Source: Zeimonas sp003577305
GTDB lineage: Bacteria; Pseudomonadota; Gammaproteobacteria; Burkholderiales; Burkholderiaceae_E
Assembly (NCBI GenBank): GCA_030263385.1
Contig: SZOX01000009.1
Coordinates: 1-64,000, forward strand
Length of the DNA stretch: 64,000 nucleotides
Direction: 5' to 3'
Made by a program: the position numbers and the translations under genes. Positions 44,905 through 54,035 of this stretch are shown here, piece after piece. The notes beneath the pieces were generated by a model. The model ran no database searches. It was not told the DNA's origin and saw nothing but the letters and a program-made list of their open reading frames with translations. Each line of letters begins with the position of its first letter. Positions within the stretch are counted from its first letter, which is position 1.

Positions 44905-45663
44905 ATGCTCGAGGTCCGGGCGCTCGTCAAGGAGTTCGGAGGGCTGCGCGCAGTCGACGACGTCTCGTTCACGTTGCGCGCGAACACGATCACCGGTCTG
45001 ATCGGGCCGAACGGCGCGGGCAAGACCACGCTCTTCAACATGATCGCCGGCGTACATCGCCCGGATTCCGGGACGATCGCCTTCCTCGGGCGCAGCATCG
45101 GCGGCCTTGCGCCGCATCGCATCTTCGACGAAGGGCTGGTGCGCACCTTCCAGATTCCGCGGCCTTTCGCGGCGATGACGGTGCTCGAGAACTGCATGCT
45201 GGTGCCGCAACGGCAGGCAGGCGAGAAGTTCTGGAACAACTGGGTTGCCCGTCGGCGCGTGCGCGAGCAGGAACGGGCAGTGCGCGAGCGTGCACGCGAG
45301 GTGCTCGATTTCCTCGGGCTGGGGCGTCTGTCGGGCGAGTTCGCGCGCAACCTGTCGGGCGGCCAGCAGAAACTCCTCGAACTGGCGCGGGTGCTGATGT
45401 CCGAGCCCAGGCTGATCCTGCTCGACGAACCCGGCGCGGGTGTGAACCCGGCGCTGCTGGAAACGATCGTCGACCGGCTGCGCGAATTGCACGAGCGCGG
45501 GATCGACTTTCTCGTCATCGAGCACAACATGGACCTGATCATGAGCCTGTGCGATCCGATCCTGGTGATGGCCAACGGCAGGCTGCTGCTCGAGGGCTCA
45601 CCGGAGCAGGTGCGCAACGATCCGCGAGTGCTCGAGGCCTATCTCGGAGGTGTCCCCGCGTGA
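44905..45663 (+). CDS. livG: ABC importer ATPase LivG (second system)
   Basis: A 252-residue ATPase: Walker A GPNGAGKTT at residues 34-42, LVRTFQIPRPFAAMTVLENCML, signature LSGGQQKLLELARVLMSEP, Walker B LILLDEPGAG. It follows the binding-protein gene by 7 bases. Confidence 0.93.
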   Translation: MLEVRALVKEFGGLRAVDDVSFTLRANTITGLIGPNGAGKTTLFNMIAGVHRPDSGTIAFLGRSIGGLAPHRIFDEGLVRTFQIPRPFAAMTVLENCMLVPQRQAGEKFWNNWVARRRVREQERAVRERAREVLDFLGLGRLSGEFARNLSGGQQKLLELARVLMSEPRLILLDEPGAGVNPALLETIVDRLRELHERGIDFLVIEHNMDLIMSLCDPILVMANGRLLLEGSPEQVRNDPRVLEAYLGGVPA

Positions 45664-46448
45664 GTACGGGGCGCGAGCCGGCCGGGGCGGACCGCCCCCC
45701 GAGGAGAGCCTCCCGGGGCGAGCCCGCGCTCGAGGTCCGCGACGTGGTGGCCGGTTACGTGCCGGAGGCCGACATACTGCGCGGCGTCAGCCTGCGGGTG
45801 CGCGAGCGCGAGATCGTCACCGTGCTCGGACCGAACGGAGCGGGCAAGTCCACCCTGATCAAGGCGATCGCCGGTCTGGTTCCGGTGCGCTCGGGGTCGA
45901 TTCGCCTGTTCGGGGAATCGCTGCTCGCGGTGCCTGCGCACAGGATGGTCTCCCATGGTCTTGCCTATGTGCCGCAGACGGGCAACGTCTTTGCGCGCCT
46001 TTCGGTGCGGGAGAACCTCGAGATCGGCGCTGGCGCGCACCGAGCATCGGGGGGTTTCCGCGACGACCTGGACCGGGTCTACGAGTTGTTCCCGCGGCTG
46101 GCCGAGAGGCGTCGACAGGCAGCGGGCACGCTTTCCGGGGGCGAGCGTCAGATGGTCGCGGTCGCGCGCGCGCTGATGTCGCGTCCGCGCGTGCTGATGC
46201 TCGACGAACCCTCGGCCGGGTTGTCGCCACTGCTGGTCGCGATCCTTTTCGCCAAGGTGCGTGAAGTGCGCGAACTCGGACTGACGATCCTCGTGGTCGA
46301 GCAGAACGCGCGCGCCGCGCTGGCTGTATCGGATCGCGGATACGTGCTCGCCGAAGGGCGCGAGCAGATCGAGGGTGGCGCGGGCGACCTGCTTGCCGAC
46401 CCGGAGGTCGGTGCGCTCTACCTCGGGGCGCGGCGGGCGCTCGCATGA
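45660..46448 (+). CDS. livF: ABC importer ATPase LivF (second system)
   Basis: A 262-residue ATPase with Walker A GPNGAGKST, signature TLSGGERQMVAVARALMSRP and Walker B VLMLDEPSAG. It starts with GTG overlapping the livG stop codon. An N-terminal Arg/Pro-rich stretch of ~20 residues precedes the ABC domain. Confidence 0.92.
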   Translation: MSTGREPAGADRPPRRASRGEPALEVRDVVAGYVPEADILRGVSLRVREREIVTVLGPNGAGKSTLIKAIAGLVPVRSGSIRLFGESLLAVPAHRMVSHGLAYVPQTGNVFARLSVRENLEIGAGAHRASGGFRDDLDRVYELFPRLAERRRQAAGTLSGGERQMVAVARALMSRPRVLMLDEPSAGLSPLLVAILFAKVREVRELGLTILVVEQNARAALAVSDRGYVLAEGREQIEGGAGDLLADPEVGALYLGARRALA

Positions 46449-47335
46449 TGCAGTATGTCGCAAACGGCGTCGTGCTCGGTGCGACGCTCGCGCTGGGCGC
46501 GATCGGGCTCACACTCACCTACAACATCCTGCGCTTCGCCAATTTCGCGCATGGCGAGTTCCTGACGTTCGGCGCGTATTTCACGCTGGTGTTCGCCGCC
46601 TTCTTCGCCGGCGCTGCCCCGATCGGTCCGCTCACCTTCGGGTGGGGCTTTCTGCTGGCGGCGGTGATCGGGCTCGTGCTTTCCGCGCTGCTCGCGCTCG
46701 TACTCGACCGCTTGCTCTTTCGCCGGCTGCGCCGCAGCGACGTCACCGTGACGCTGGTGATTGCGTCCTTCGGCGCCTCGCTGATGCTGCGCAACGTCGT
46801 CGTGTTCGTCTGGAGCCCGCGCCCCGAGTACTTCTCGCGCACGATCGCGGTGTCCAGGGAGATCGTGCCGGGGGTGCGCATGACCGGCGACGAGCTTTTC
46901 GTCGTTGCGCTCACCGCGGCGCTGATGCTCGCGCTGCACCTGTTTCTCACGCGCTCCTCGCTGGGGCGCTCGATGCGCGCGGTTTCCGACGATCCGTCGC
47001 TCGCGCGCGTGGCCGGCATCGACGTGCAGGCGATGATCCGCTGGACCTGGTTCATCGGCGCAGGGCTGGCGGCCGTGGCCGGAATTCTGTTCGGACTCAC
47101 CGTACAGATCTCCCCGGAAATGGGCTTCAACCTGATCCTGCCCATGTTTGCCGCGACCATCCTCGGCGGCATCGGCAGCATCTACGGCGCGGTGGTCGGA
47201 GGGCTGATCATCGGGCTGGCGCAGGAGCTGTCGGTGCCGCTGATCGGCGCGGCGTACAAGCCCGCGGTTGCCTTCACGCTGATGTTCCTGATCCTGCTCG
47301 TGTACCCGCAGGGCATTCTGGGAGATCGCAGTTGA
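46445..47335 (+). CDS. livH: ABC importer permease LivH (second system)
   Basis: A 296-residue permease with about eight membrane segments; LGAIGLTLTYNILRFANFAHGEFLTFGAY is the LivH opening and GRSMRAVSDDPSLARVAGIDV the ATPase-contact loop. ATG 46445 overlaps the livF stop by 4 bases. Confidence 0.93.
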   Translation: MMQYVANGVVLGATLALGAIGLTLTYNILRFANFAHGEFLTFGAYFTLVFAAFFAGAAPIGPLTFGWGFLLAAVIGLVLSALLALVLDRLLFRRLRRSDVTVTLVIASFGASLMLRNVVVFVWSPRPEYFSRTIAVSREIVPGVRMTGDELFVVALTAALMLALHLFLTRSSLGRSMRAVSDDPSLARVAGIDVQAMIRWTWFIGAGLAAVAGILFGLTVQISPEMGFNLILPMFAATILGGIGSIYGAVVGGLIIGLAQELSVPLIGAAYKPAVAFTLMFLILLVYPQGILGDRS

Positions 47336-48300
47336 CCGGAATGCTCTCGTACCTGGTTTTCTTTCTCGCGCAGGCTTCGATCTTCGCGGTCGTCTGCCTG
47401 GGCCTGAACCTGCAGTGGGGCTATACGGGCCTGTTCAACATCGGCGTGGCGGGATTCTTTCTCGTGGGTGCCTACGCCTTCGCGATCCTGTGTGGTCCGG
47501 AGTACCCGATGCAGCTCGGCGGCCGCGGGTTGCCGTTTCCGGTCGGGCTGCTGGGCGCGGCGCTCGCCTCGGGCGTAGTGGCCTTCGTCGTCGGAATACC
47601 CACGTTGAGGCTGCGCGAAGACTACCTCGCGATCGTGACGATCGGCATCGCCACCACGCTTCACCTGGTGGCGCTGAATGCCCAGTGGCTCACGGGAGGC
47701 AGCCAGGGCGCGTCGGGCATTCCACGGCCGCTTCCGGGCCTGCTCGACACCGTCCTTGCCCGCAACGCGCTGATGCTGGGGCTGTCGCTTGCGGTGGTGC
47801 TGTCGGTGTACGCCGGGCTCGAGGCGATGGTCCGCTCGCCATGGGGCAGGGTGCTCAAGGCGATTCGCGAGGACGAGACCGCCGCTTCTTCGCTCGGCAA
47901 GAATGCCTTCCTCTTTCGCCTGCAGGCCTTCGTCATCGGCTCGTCGATCATGGGAATCGGCGGCGCGCTGTACGCGAGCTTCGTGGGCTTCGTCAGCCCG
48001 GAAGACTTCCAGCCGATCCTCACCTTCCAGGTCTGGACCATGCTGATCGTCGGCGGCAGCGGCAACAACAAGGGGGCGGTGCTCGGTGCGCTCGTCATGT
48101 GGGCAGTGTGGACCCTCAGCGGTACGCTCGCGCAGCAGTTGCTGCCGCCCGGCCTGCAGGTCAAGGGCGGCGCCGCGCAGGTGATCCTGATCGGTCTGGT
48201 GCTGATGGTCACGCTGGTGGTCCGTCCGCGCGGGCTGATCGGCGAAGAGGCCGAAGTGTCGCGCGGCGCCGTGGTCGAAGGCGCTCCCGGCAGGCGGTGA
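47332..48300 (+). CDS. livM: ABC importer permease LivM (second system)
   Basis: A 322-residue permease (LGLNLQWGYTGLFNIGVAGFFLVGAY; GRVLKAIREDETAASSLGKN). I prefer the TTG at 47332, which overlaps the livH stop and has GGGAG seven bases upstream; ATG 47341 is the alternative but lies too far from that site. It closes the operon that begins at the sigma-54 promoter 11 kb upstream, if no terminator intervenes. Confidence 0.9.
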   Translation: MTGMLSYLVFFLAQASIFAVVCLGLNLQWGYTGLFNIGVAGFFLVGAYAFAILCGPEYPMQLGGRGLPFPVGLLGAALASGVVAFVVGIPTLRLREDYLAIVTIGIATTLHLVALNAQWLTGGSQGASGIPRPLPGLLDTVLARNALMLGLSLAVVLSVYAGLEAMVRSPWGRVLKAIREDETAASSLGKNAFLFRLQAFVIGSSIMGIGGALYASFVGFVSPEDFQPILTFQVWTMLIVGGSGNNKGAVLGALVMWAVWTLSGTLAQQLLPPGLQVKGGAAQVILIGLVLMVTLVVRPRGLIGEEAEVSRGAVVEGAPGRR

Positions 48301-48345
48301 GGTGTGCGCCGGCGCCGGCGCACGCTCGCGCACATCCCGAGGCGC

Positions 48346-48765
48346 TCAGCGGCAACGCGCCAGGATGTCCTCGGGAACCGGCACCGCATGGATGCGCGTG
48401 CGGTCGGCCGGATCGCGGATGCAGAAGACGCGGGTCTCGCGGCTTTCGCAGATCAGGTCGTCGCCGCGCACGATCGTGTGCTTCTGGACGAAGACTTTCG
48501 AGCGCCACTCCTCGACCTCGGTGCGGATCTCGAGCGTTTCGCCGTAGGTGGAGCTCTTGAAGAACCGGGTGTGGTGCTCGAGCATCGGCGTGCCGATGAT
48601 GCCGTTGATGCGCTCGAGTTCGTGCCAGGGCGGCACCCCGAGAGTCATGAAGAAATGCAGCGACGCCGCGTCCATCCAGCGATGGTAGCGGGGGAAAAAC
48701 ACGATACCGGCGGGGTCGCAGTCGCCGAAGCGCACTTCGACCTTCATGGTCGTGGTCTTGCTCAT
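48346..48765 (-). CDS. 4-Hydroxybenzoyl-CoA thioesterase-family protein
   Basis: A 139-residue hot-dog-fold thioesterase. VEVRFGDCDPAGIVFFPRYHRWMDAA carries the catalytic Asp of the 4-hydroxybenzoyl-CoA thioesterase family (D-x-D-P-A-G-I-V), and the rest follows its pattern. It releases a carboxylic acid from a CoA ester. The gene lies 68 bases after the acyl-CoA ligase gene on the same strand and converges with livM. The natural acyl group is not certain. Confidence 0.88.
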   Translation of the reverse strand: MSKTTTMKVEVRFGDCDPAGIVFFPRYHRWMDAASLHFFMTLGVPPWHELERINGIIGTPMLEHHTRFFKSSTYGETLEIRTEVEEWRSKVFVQKHTIVRGDDLICESRETRVFCIRDPADRTRIHAVPVPEDILARCR

Positions 48766-48833
48766 GCGGGGGATCCCGGTCCGGTGCAAAGCCGCAATGA
48801 TAATCGCTTTGCCGCGGCCTTCCGCGAGGCGCC

Positions 48834-50438
48834 TCAGGAGCCTGCGACGAGCTTCAGCCGCTGCACTTTTCCGGACGGGCCGCGAGGCAGTTCGTCGACG
48901 AAGCGGATTTCCCTGGGCGTCTTGTAGCGGCCCAGGTGCATCTCGCAGAACGCGCGCAATTCGTCGCGCAGCGACTGCTCGTCCTCGGCGCTGCGGGCGC
49001 GACGCTCCTCGCGGACGATGACGCAGGCGAGGATCTCCTGGCCGTAGTGACGGTCGGGCAGCCCGACCGCGGCGGCGTCGGCCACCGCCGGGTGGCGCAG
49101 CAGCACCTCGTCGATTTCGCGCGGGGCGATGTTTTCGCCGCCCTTGATGATCAGCTCCTTGATGCGTCCGGTGACGTAGAAGAAGCCGTCGGCGTCGCGC
49201 CGTCCGAGGTCGCCGGTGCGCAGCCATCCGTCGACGAAAGCCGCAGCGCTCGCCTCGGGGTTGCGGTAGTAGCCGGGTGTGACCTGCGGCCCGCGGATGA
49301 GGATCTCGCCGGTCTGGCCATCGGGCACGGTCTGCCCCTGCTCGTCGACCACCCGCGCCTCGCATCCGGAGGGCCGCCCCACGGATCCGATGCGGCGCGC
49401 GCCCGGCTCGATCGGATTGCTGAAAGCAGGGGCGACCGTCTCGGTCAGACCCATCGTCTCGACGATGCCGATGCCGAACTTCGCCTCGAAGGCGCGGTGA
49501 TGCTCGGGCGGGAGAGCCGCCGAGGCCGAGCGGCAGAAGCGGATCGCCGCGAGCTGCTCGCGCGGCGGCGATTCGCCCTCGAGCAGGTAGCTGATGATGG
49601 TGGGCACCACGTTGATCCAGGTGCACCGATGCGCGACGACCATCGGCCAGAAGCGCCCCGCCGAGAAGCGCCGCGCGATCGCCAGGCTGCCGCCGTGCGC
49701 GAGCGGTGCGAGCATCGTCACCGCGAACGCGTTGATGTGGTAGAGCGGCAGCACCGCGGCGACGCGGTCGGCGGGACCGAGCAGGTGCTCGCGGCTGATC
49801 GCGTGCGCATTCGCGGCCAGGTTCGCGTGCGTGAGGATCACTCCCTTGGGCTTGCCGGTCGTGCCGGACGTGTACATCAGGAGCGCGAGGTCGTCGGGCG
49901 AAGGCGATGGTAGGGGCCCGGTGCCCGCGCCGGCCGGGCGGTGCGCGTCGGCGGCCTCGTGGGTGTTCGCGATGCCGGTTTCGTCTTCGCCGGGAATCGC
50001 CTGCGCGTCGGGATCGACCTCGACGATCGCCGGCATCGGCGCACAGCCGGAGAGGATCTCGCGCAGCCGCGCCGCCCAATCGGGCGAGGCGAAGATCAGC
50101 CGGCAGCCGGCGTGCTCGATCACGTAGCGCATCTGCTCGGGCTGCGACACCAGGTTCACCGGAACCACCGCGCGGCCGCTGTACATCGCGCCGAGCAGCA
50201 GGCGCACCGTCGCGATGCCGTTGGGCATCACGATGGCGACGTTCTCGCCGGCGCCGGCGCCGAGCCGCGCGAGCAGCGCGCCGATGCGTCGGCACGACGC
50301 CCGCAGCCCGGCGAAGTCGAGCGTGCGGCCGGTTTCGGTGGCGACGAGGTAGCTGGCGTCGCCGCGGTCGGCGGCGCGCGCGTCGACCAGCGCGGTGACG
50401 GTGCGCGGATCACCGGGCTGATGATGTTCGATCGTCAT
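48834..50438 (-). CDS. AMP-forming acyl-CoA ligase (possible sulfoacetate/aromatic acid ligase)
   Basis: A 534-residue ANL-family ligase: LLMYTSGTTGKPKGVILTH, GWLRTGDLGRRDADGFFYVTGRIKELIIKGGENIAPREIDEVL and the catalytic Lys in PRGPSGKVQRLKL. All motifs are intact. ATG 50438 lies 14 bases after the acylating aldehyde dehydrogenase gene. A ligase next to such a dehydrogenase and a TctABC importer recalls the SauT-SauS pair of sulfoacetate catabolism, but other acids are possible. Confidence 0.9.
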   Translation of the reverse strand: MTIEHHQPGDPRTVTALVDARAADRGDASYLVATETGRTLDFAGLRASCRRIGALLARLGAGAGENVAIVMPNGIATVRLLLGAMYSGRAVVPVNLVSQPEQMRYVIEHAGCRLIFASPDWAARLREILSGCAPMPAIVEVDPDAQAIPGEDETGIANTHEAADAHRPAGAGTGPLPSPSPDDLALLMYTSGTTGKPKGVILTHANLAANAHAISREHLLGPADRVAAVLPLYHINAFAVTMLAPLAHGGSLAIARRFSAGRFWPMVVAHRCTWINVVPTIISYLLEGESPPREQLAAIRFCRSASAALPPEHHRAFEAKFGIGIVETMGLTETVAPAFSNPIEPGARRIGSVGRPSGCEARVVDEQGQTVPDGQTGEILIRGPQVTPGYYRNPEASAAAFVDGWLRTGDLGRRDADGFFYVTGRIKELIIKGGENIAPREIDEVLLRHPAVADAAAVGLPDRHYGQEILACVIVREERRARSAEDEQSLRDELRAFCEMHLGRYKTPREIRFVDELPRGPSGKVQRLKLVAGS

Positions 50439-50452
50439 GATGTCGGTGTTCT

Positions 50453-51871
50453 TCAGCGCCCGTGCTTCCTGAAGAACGCGCCGAGCAGATCGTCGAGCTC
50501 GGGCACGCGCTCGGGAATCGGCCTGGCGATGCGCGTGATGTTCATGTAGTGACGCACGTTCATGTTGTCGCTGAAGTTGTTGCGGCCCCAGGTGCCGCAC
50601 CCCATCGACAGCGAGAACGGCAGGCCGTTGTCGAAACTGCCGCCGGTGGCGATGCAGTGCGCCTGGTTGACGATCACGCGCGCCACCGGCAGGTGCAGCC
50701 CGAGCTCGAGCGCGCGGGGCTCGACCGCGGTGTGCAGGCCCACCGAGTGCCCCGCACCCATGTAGTCGTAGATGCGCTGCACGACGCGCCGGGCCTCGTC
50801 GAAGTCCTGCGCCACGTAAAGCGCCATCACCGGCGAGAGCTTCTCGCCCGAGAACGGATGCGCCGGGCCGCAGTCGGACTCGGCGACCATCAGCACGCGC
50901 AGGTCGGTGCGCCTGGCGAGGTCGCCGAAGCCGGCGACCGCGGCGATTTCGCTGGCCGACTTGCCGATCACGTCGGCCGAGAGCTTGCCGCCGGGCCACA
51001 TCGCGCGCTGCAGCGCCGCCTTGTGCGCGTCGTCGAGCAGCACCACGCCGCGGGCGGCGAGCGCCGCGAGCAGCCGCTCGCGCGCGGCGCGCACGACCAC
51101 GACGCTGTTCTCGGACGAGCAGCTGGTGGCGTTGTCGAACGTCTTCGAGCGCACGATGCGCTCGGCGGCCGCCTCGCAATCGGCCGTCTCGTCGACGATT
51201 GCCGCGACGTTGCCCGCGCCCACGCCGAACGCCGGCGTGCCGCAGGTGTAGGCGGCGCGCACGTTGCTCTGCGAGCCGGTGGCGACGACCAGGTCGGCCT
51301 CGCGCATCAGCACCGCGGTGGCCTCCTTGGTGATCGTGCCCGGCAGCATCTGCACCAGGTCGTGCGGCGCGTCGACGCGGTCGAACTGTGCGTGAATGAA
51401 CTCCAGCAGCTTCGCGCAGGTGCTGCGGCCCTTCGGGCTGGGCGCAACCACGATCGCGTTGCGCGCCTTCAGGGCGTTGATGATCTTGTTGGCGGGCGTG
51501 GCGGCGGGATTGGTCGAGGGGGTGATCGCCGCGACGACGCCCACTGGCCGGGCGATCTCCACCAGGCCGCGCTCCGGACACTCGGCGATCACGTCGACCG
51601 TCTTCATGCCGTGAAGGTCGCGCAGCAGGCCGAGCGTCTTGCGGTGGTTCTTGCGCACCTTGTCTTCGACGTTGCCCACGCCGGTGTCGGCAACGGCGAG
51701 TTCGGCCAGTTCGCGGTTGCGCCCGGGCTCGAGGATTGCCCACGCAGCGGCGTCGACCACCTCGTCGACGCGCGCCTGGTTCCAGCCGGCAGTGACGGCT
51801 TGCGCCTTGCGCGCCCGCCTGACGACCTCCCGGACTGCTTCGGCTGCCGATTCCATGTCGGTGTTGCTCAT
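50453..51871 (-). CDS. Acylating aldehyde dehydrogenase (SauS-like)
   Basis: A 472-residue CoA-dependent aldehyde dehydrogenase. The catalytic Cys is in SKTFDNATSCSSENSVVV (about residue 250); PVGVVAAITPSTNPAATPANKIINALKARNAIVVAPSPKG is the family NAD-binding stretch. The family includes acetaldehyde, propanal and sulfoacetaldehyde dehydrogenases. It converts an acyl-CoA and the aldehyde into each other. The start overlaps tctA by 4 bases, and the AMP ligase follows. Confidence 0.9.
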   Translation of the reverse strand: MSNTDMESAAEAVREVVRRARKAQAVTAGWNQARVDEVVDAAAWAILEPGRNRELAELAVADTGVGNVEDKVRKNHRKTLGLLRDLHGMKTVDVIAECPERGLVEIARPVGVVAAITPSTNPAATPANKIINALKARNAIVVAPSPKGRSTCAKLLEFIHAQFDRVDAPHDLVQMLPGTITKEATAVLMREADLVVATGSQSNVRAAYTCGTPAFGVGAGNVAAIVDETADCEAAAERIVRSKTFDNATSCSSENSVVVVRAARERLLAALAARGVVLLDDAHKAALQRAMWPGGKLSADVIGKSASEIAAVAGFGDLARRTDLRVLMVAESDCGPAHPFSGEKLSPVMALYVAQDFDEARRVVQRIYDYMGAGHSVGLHTAVEPRALELGLHLPVARVIVNQAHCIATGGSFDNGLPFSLSMGCGTWGRNNFSDNMNVRHYMNITRIARPIPERVPELDDLLGAFFRKHGR

Positions 51872-53406
51872 GCTTGTGACCGCTCGACGGGTTGTCCGAA
51901 ACGCGCCTCGCGCCGACGCTGCCGCAGTGCGCGCACGATCGGCCAGAGTAGTCCGGCGATGGCGAGCAGCATCACGACCGCGCTGATCGGGCGGGTAAAG
52001 AGCACGGTCCAGTCGTTGTCGAAGCTCACCATCATGGTCATGAAGTTGGTCTCGGCGAGTGGTCCGAGGATCGTGCCCAGCACCAGCGGCGCGATCGGAA
52101 AGCGGAAGCGCTCGAAGAGATAGCCGATCAGCCCGAAGGCGGAGATCACGTACAGGTCGGACAGGCTGTTGCGCGCGGCGAAGGCGCCGACGAAGCAGAA
52201 CACGACCACGAAGGCCGAGACGACTGCTTCCGGGGCGTCGAGCACCTTGCACAGCGGCTTGATCGCGAAATAGCCCAGCACGCACATGCCGATGACCGAC
52301 AGGAACACCGCCGCGAACACCGCGTAGACCAGCCCGGTGCTGCTCACGAACACCTGGGGCCCGGGCTGGATGCCGTGCAGCAGGAACGCCGCGAGCATGA
52401 CGGCGGTGGCGCCGCTGCCCGGGATGCCCATCGCCAGCAGCGGCACCAGCGCGCCACCCACCGACGCGGTGGCCGCCGACTTGGCCGCCACGATGCCCTC
52501 GGGTGCCCCGGTGCCCAGCTGCTTGCGGTTCCTGCCGTACTGGCTCTCCAGCCCGTAGGCGACGAAGGCCGAGACGGTCGCGCCGGCCCCCGGAACGATT
52601 CCCACCACCACGCCGGTGAGCGTGCCGCGCAACAGTGTGAATTTCACCCGCAGGATCTCGGCCCAGCGCGGCAGCGCAGTGCGAAAGCGCGCCTGCCCGT
52701 CACCGCCCTCGCCGGATTCGGCCGCGAAACCGGCGTGCATCCGCGTGAGCACCTCGCCGATGCCGTAGGCGCCCACCATCACCAGCAGGAAATCGACCCC
52801 GTCGAGCAGAAACGGCTGGCCGAAGGCGAAGCGCTCGGCCCCGTAGATGTCGTCGACCCCGATGGTTGCGATCAGCAGCCCCAGGCACAGGCTCACGAGC
52901 GCATTGACCACCGAGTCGCCCGAGAGCGCCACCACGCTGATCAGGCCGAAGAACACGATCGCGAAGAACTCGGGCGAGGAGAAGTTCAGCGCCACGCGCG
53001 CCACCGGCTCGGCCATCGCCACCATCATGATCGCCGAGGCGATGCCGCCGATGAACGCCGCCGCCAGCGACCAGCCCAGCGCCCGCGCCGCCTGGCCCTT
53101 GCGCGTCATCTCGTAGCCGTCCCACAGCAGCGGCACGTCCATCGGCTCGCCGGGAATGCGAAACAGGATCGACGTGATCGCGCCGGCGTAGGTGCCCGAG
53201 ACGTACATCGCGGTGAGCAGGATCAGCGCCGGCCCCACGCCCATCTTGTAGGTGAAGGGCAATGCGAGCACCACTCCCATCACCAGCGTGAGCCCGGGCA
53301 GCACCGCCACCAGCATTCCCAGCACCAGGCCGATCAGCAGCACCAGGAAGTTCAGCGGCGTGAGCACCGTCACGACGCCGCCGAGCAGGTGCATCAGCAC
53401 GTCCAT
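51868..53406 (-). CDS. tctA: Tripartite tricarboxylate transporter, large membrane subunit TctA
   Basis: A 512-residue inner-membrane protein with about 11-12 hydrophobic segments. NFLVLLIGLVLGMLVAVLPGLTLVMGVVLALPFTYKMGVGPALILLTAMYVSGTYAGAITSILFRIPGEP is the TctA signature, including the conserved PGEP. MLAAFLLHGIQPGP is also typical. It is the transport unit of the TTT system whose small and periplasmic subunits lie just upstream. Confidence 0.95.
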   Translation of the reverse strand: MDVLMHLLGGVVTVLTPLNFLVLLIGLVLGMLVAVLPGLTLVMGVVLALPFTYKMGVGPALILLTAMYVSGTYAGAITSILFRIPGEPMDVPLLWDGYEMTRKGQAARALGWSLAAAFIGGIASAIMMVAMAEPVARVALNFSSPEFFAIVFFGLISVVALSGDSVVNALVSLCLGLLIATIGVDDIYGAERFAFGQPFLLDGVDFLLVMVGAYGIGEVLTRMHAGFAAESGEGGDGQARFRTALPRWAEILRVKFTLLRGTLTGVVVGIVPGAGATVSAFVAYGLESQYGRNRKQLGTGAPEGIVAAKSAATASVGGALVPLLAMGIPGSGATAVMLAAFLLHGIQPGPQVFVSSTGLVYAVFAAVFLSVIGMCVLGYFAIKPLCKVLDAPEAVVSAFVVVFCFVGAFAARNSLSDLYVISAFGLIGYLFERFRFPIAPLVLGTILGPLAETNFMTMMVSFDNDWTVLFTRPISAVVMLLAIAGLLWPIVRALRQRRREARFGQPVERSQA

Positions 53407-53419
53407 CGCCTGCGTTCCT

Positions 53420-54007
53420 TCAGCTCACGCCCAGCAGGCGCAGCAGCGCCAGCGAGACCTCGCGAAATGGCCCGGCACCCAGCGGCAGCGAGATGTAGGC
53501 CACGCGCATGAAGATCACGATCAGCAGAAAACTGCCCGCCAAACCGATCGCACCCGCCAGCAAGGGGCGCGAGAACCCGCCGATCAGCATGAACAGCGCC
53601 AGGAACAGCGCGGTGGCCAGAAAGAACCCCAGCCAGTCCACGCCGAGTGCAAACGCGCCGATCAGCACGAGGCCGCCCAGCAGCCGCCCGGGGTACTCGG
53701 CCTGCGCTTGCGTTGCCCCGGCTGGCGCCGGCCCGGTCGCCTCCGGCGCCGCCCCGGACGGGTTGTGCGCGAACTCCCCGGTCAGGCCCTCGGCGGTGAA
53801 CGTCGACTTCGCAACCAGACGCTTGACGACCTCGTAGAGGCACAACAACCCCATGATCGCGACCACCGTCTTGGGCCAGAAGTCCGGCCCGATCCGATGC
53901 GCATCGCCCGCTGCACCCGTGTCGATCTGCATCGCCGACCAGTACAGCAGCACCGACGCCAGCAACATCACCAGGTGCGGCAGTACCCGCTTCATCCGGT
54001 TGGGCAT
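53420..54007 (-). CDS. tctB: TTT small membrane subunit TctB
   Basis: A 195-residue protein with four hydrophobic segments (VLPHLVMLLASVLLYWSAM; GGLVLIGAFALGVDWLGFFLATALFLALFMLIGG). Such proteins are poorly conserved, so position between tctC and tctA and size support the call. A Thr/Ala/Pro-rich loop of ~30 residues in the middle is longer than usual. ATG 54007 was chosen because upstream in-frame starts lie inside tctC. Confidence 0.87.
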   Translation of the reverse strand: MPNRMKRVLPHLVMLLASVLLYWSAMQIDTGAAGDAHRIGPDFWPKTVVAIMGLLCLYEVVKRLVAKSTFTAEGLTGEFAHNPSGAAPEATGPAPAGATQAQAEYPGRLLGGLVLIGAFALGVDWLGFFLATALFLALFMLIGGFSRPLLAGAIGLAGSFLLIVIFMRVAYISLPLGAGPFREVSLALLRLLGVS

Positions 54008-54035
54008 TGCAGTCGTTTCCCGGGGCGCGGCGACG

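Noticed and set aside
43638..48300. Urea (Urt) importer instead of a Liv-type importer
   Set aside because: Gene order binding protein-G-F-H-M and the short ATPases fit the general HAAT family; no urea-specific feature and no urease genes are nearby.
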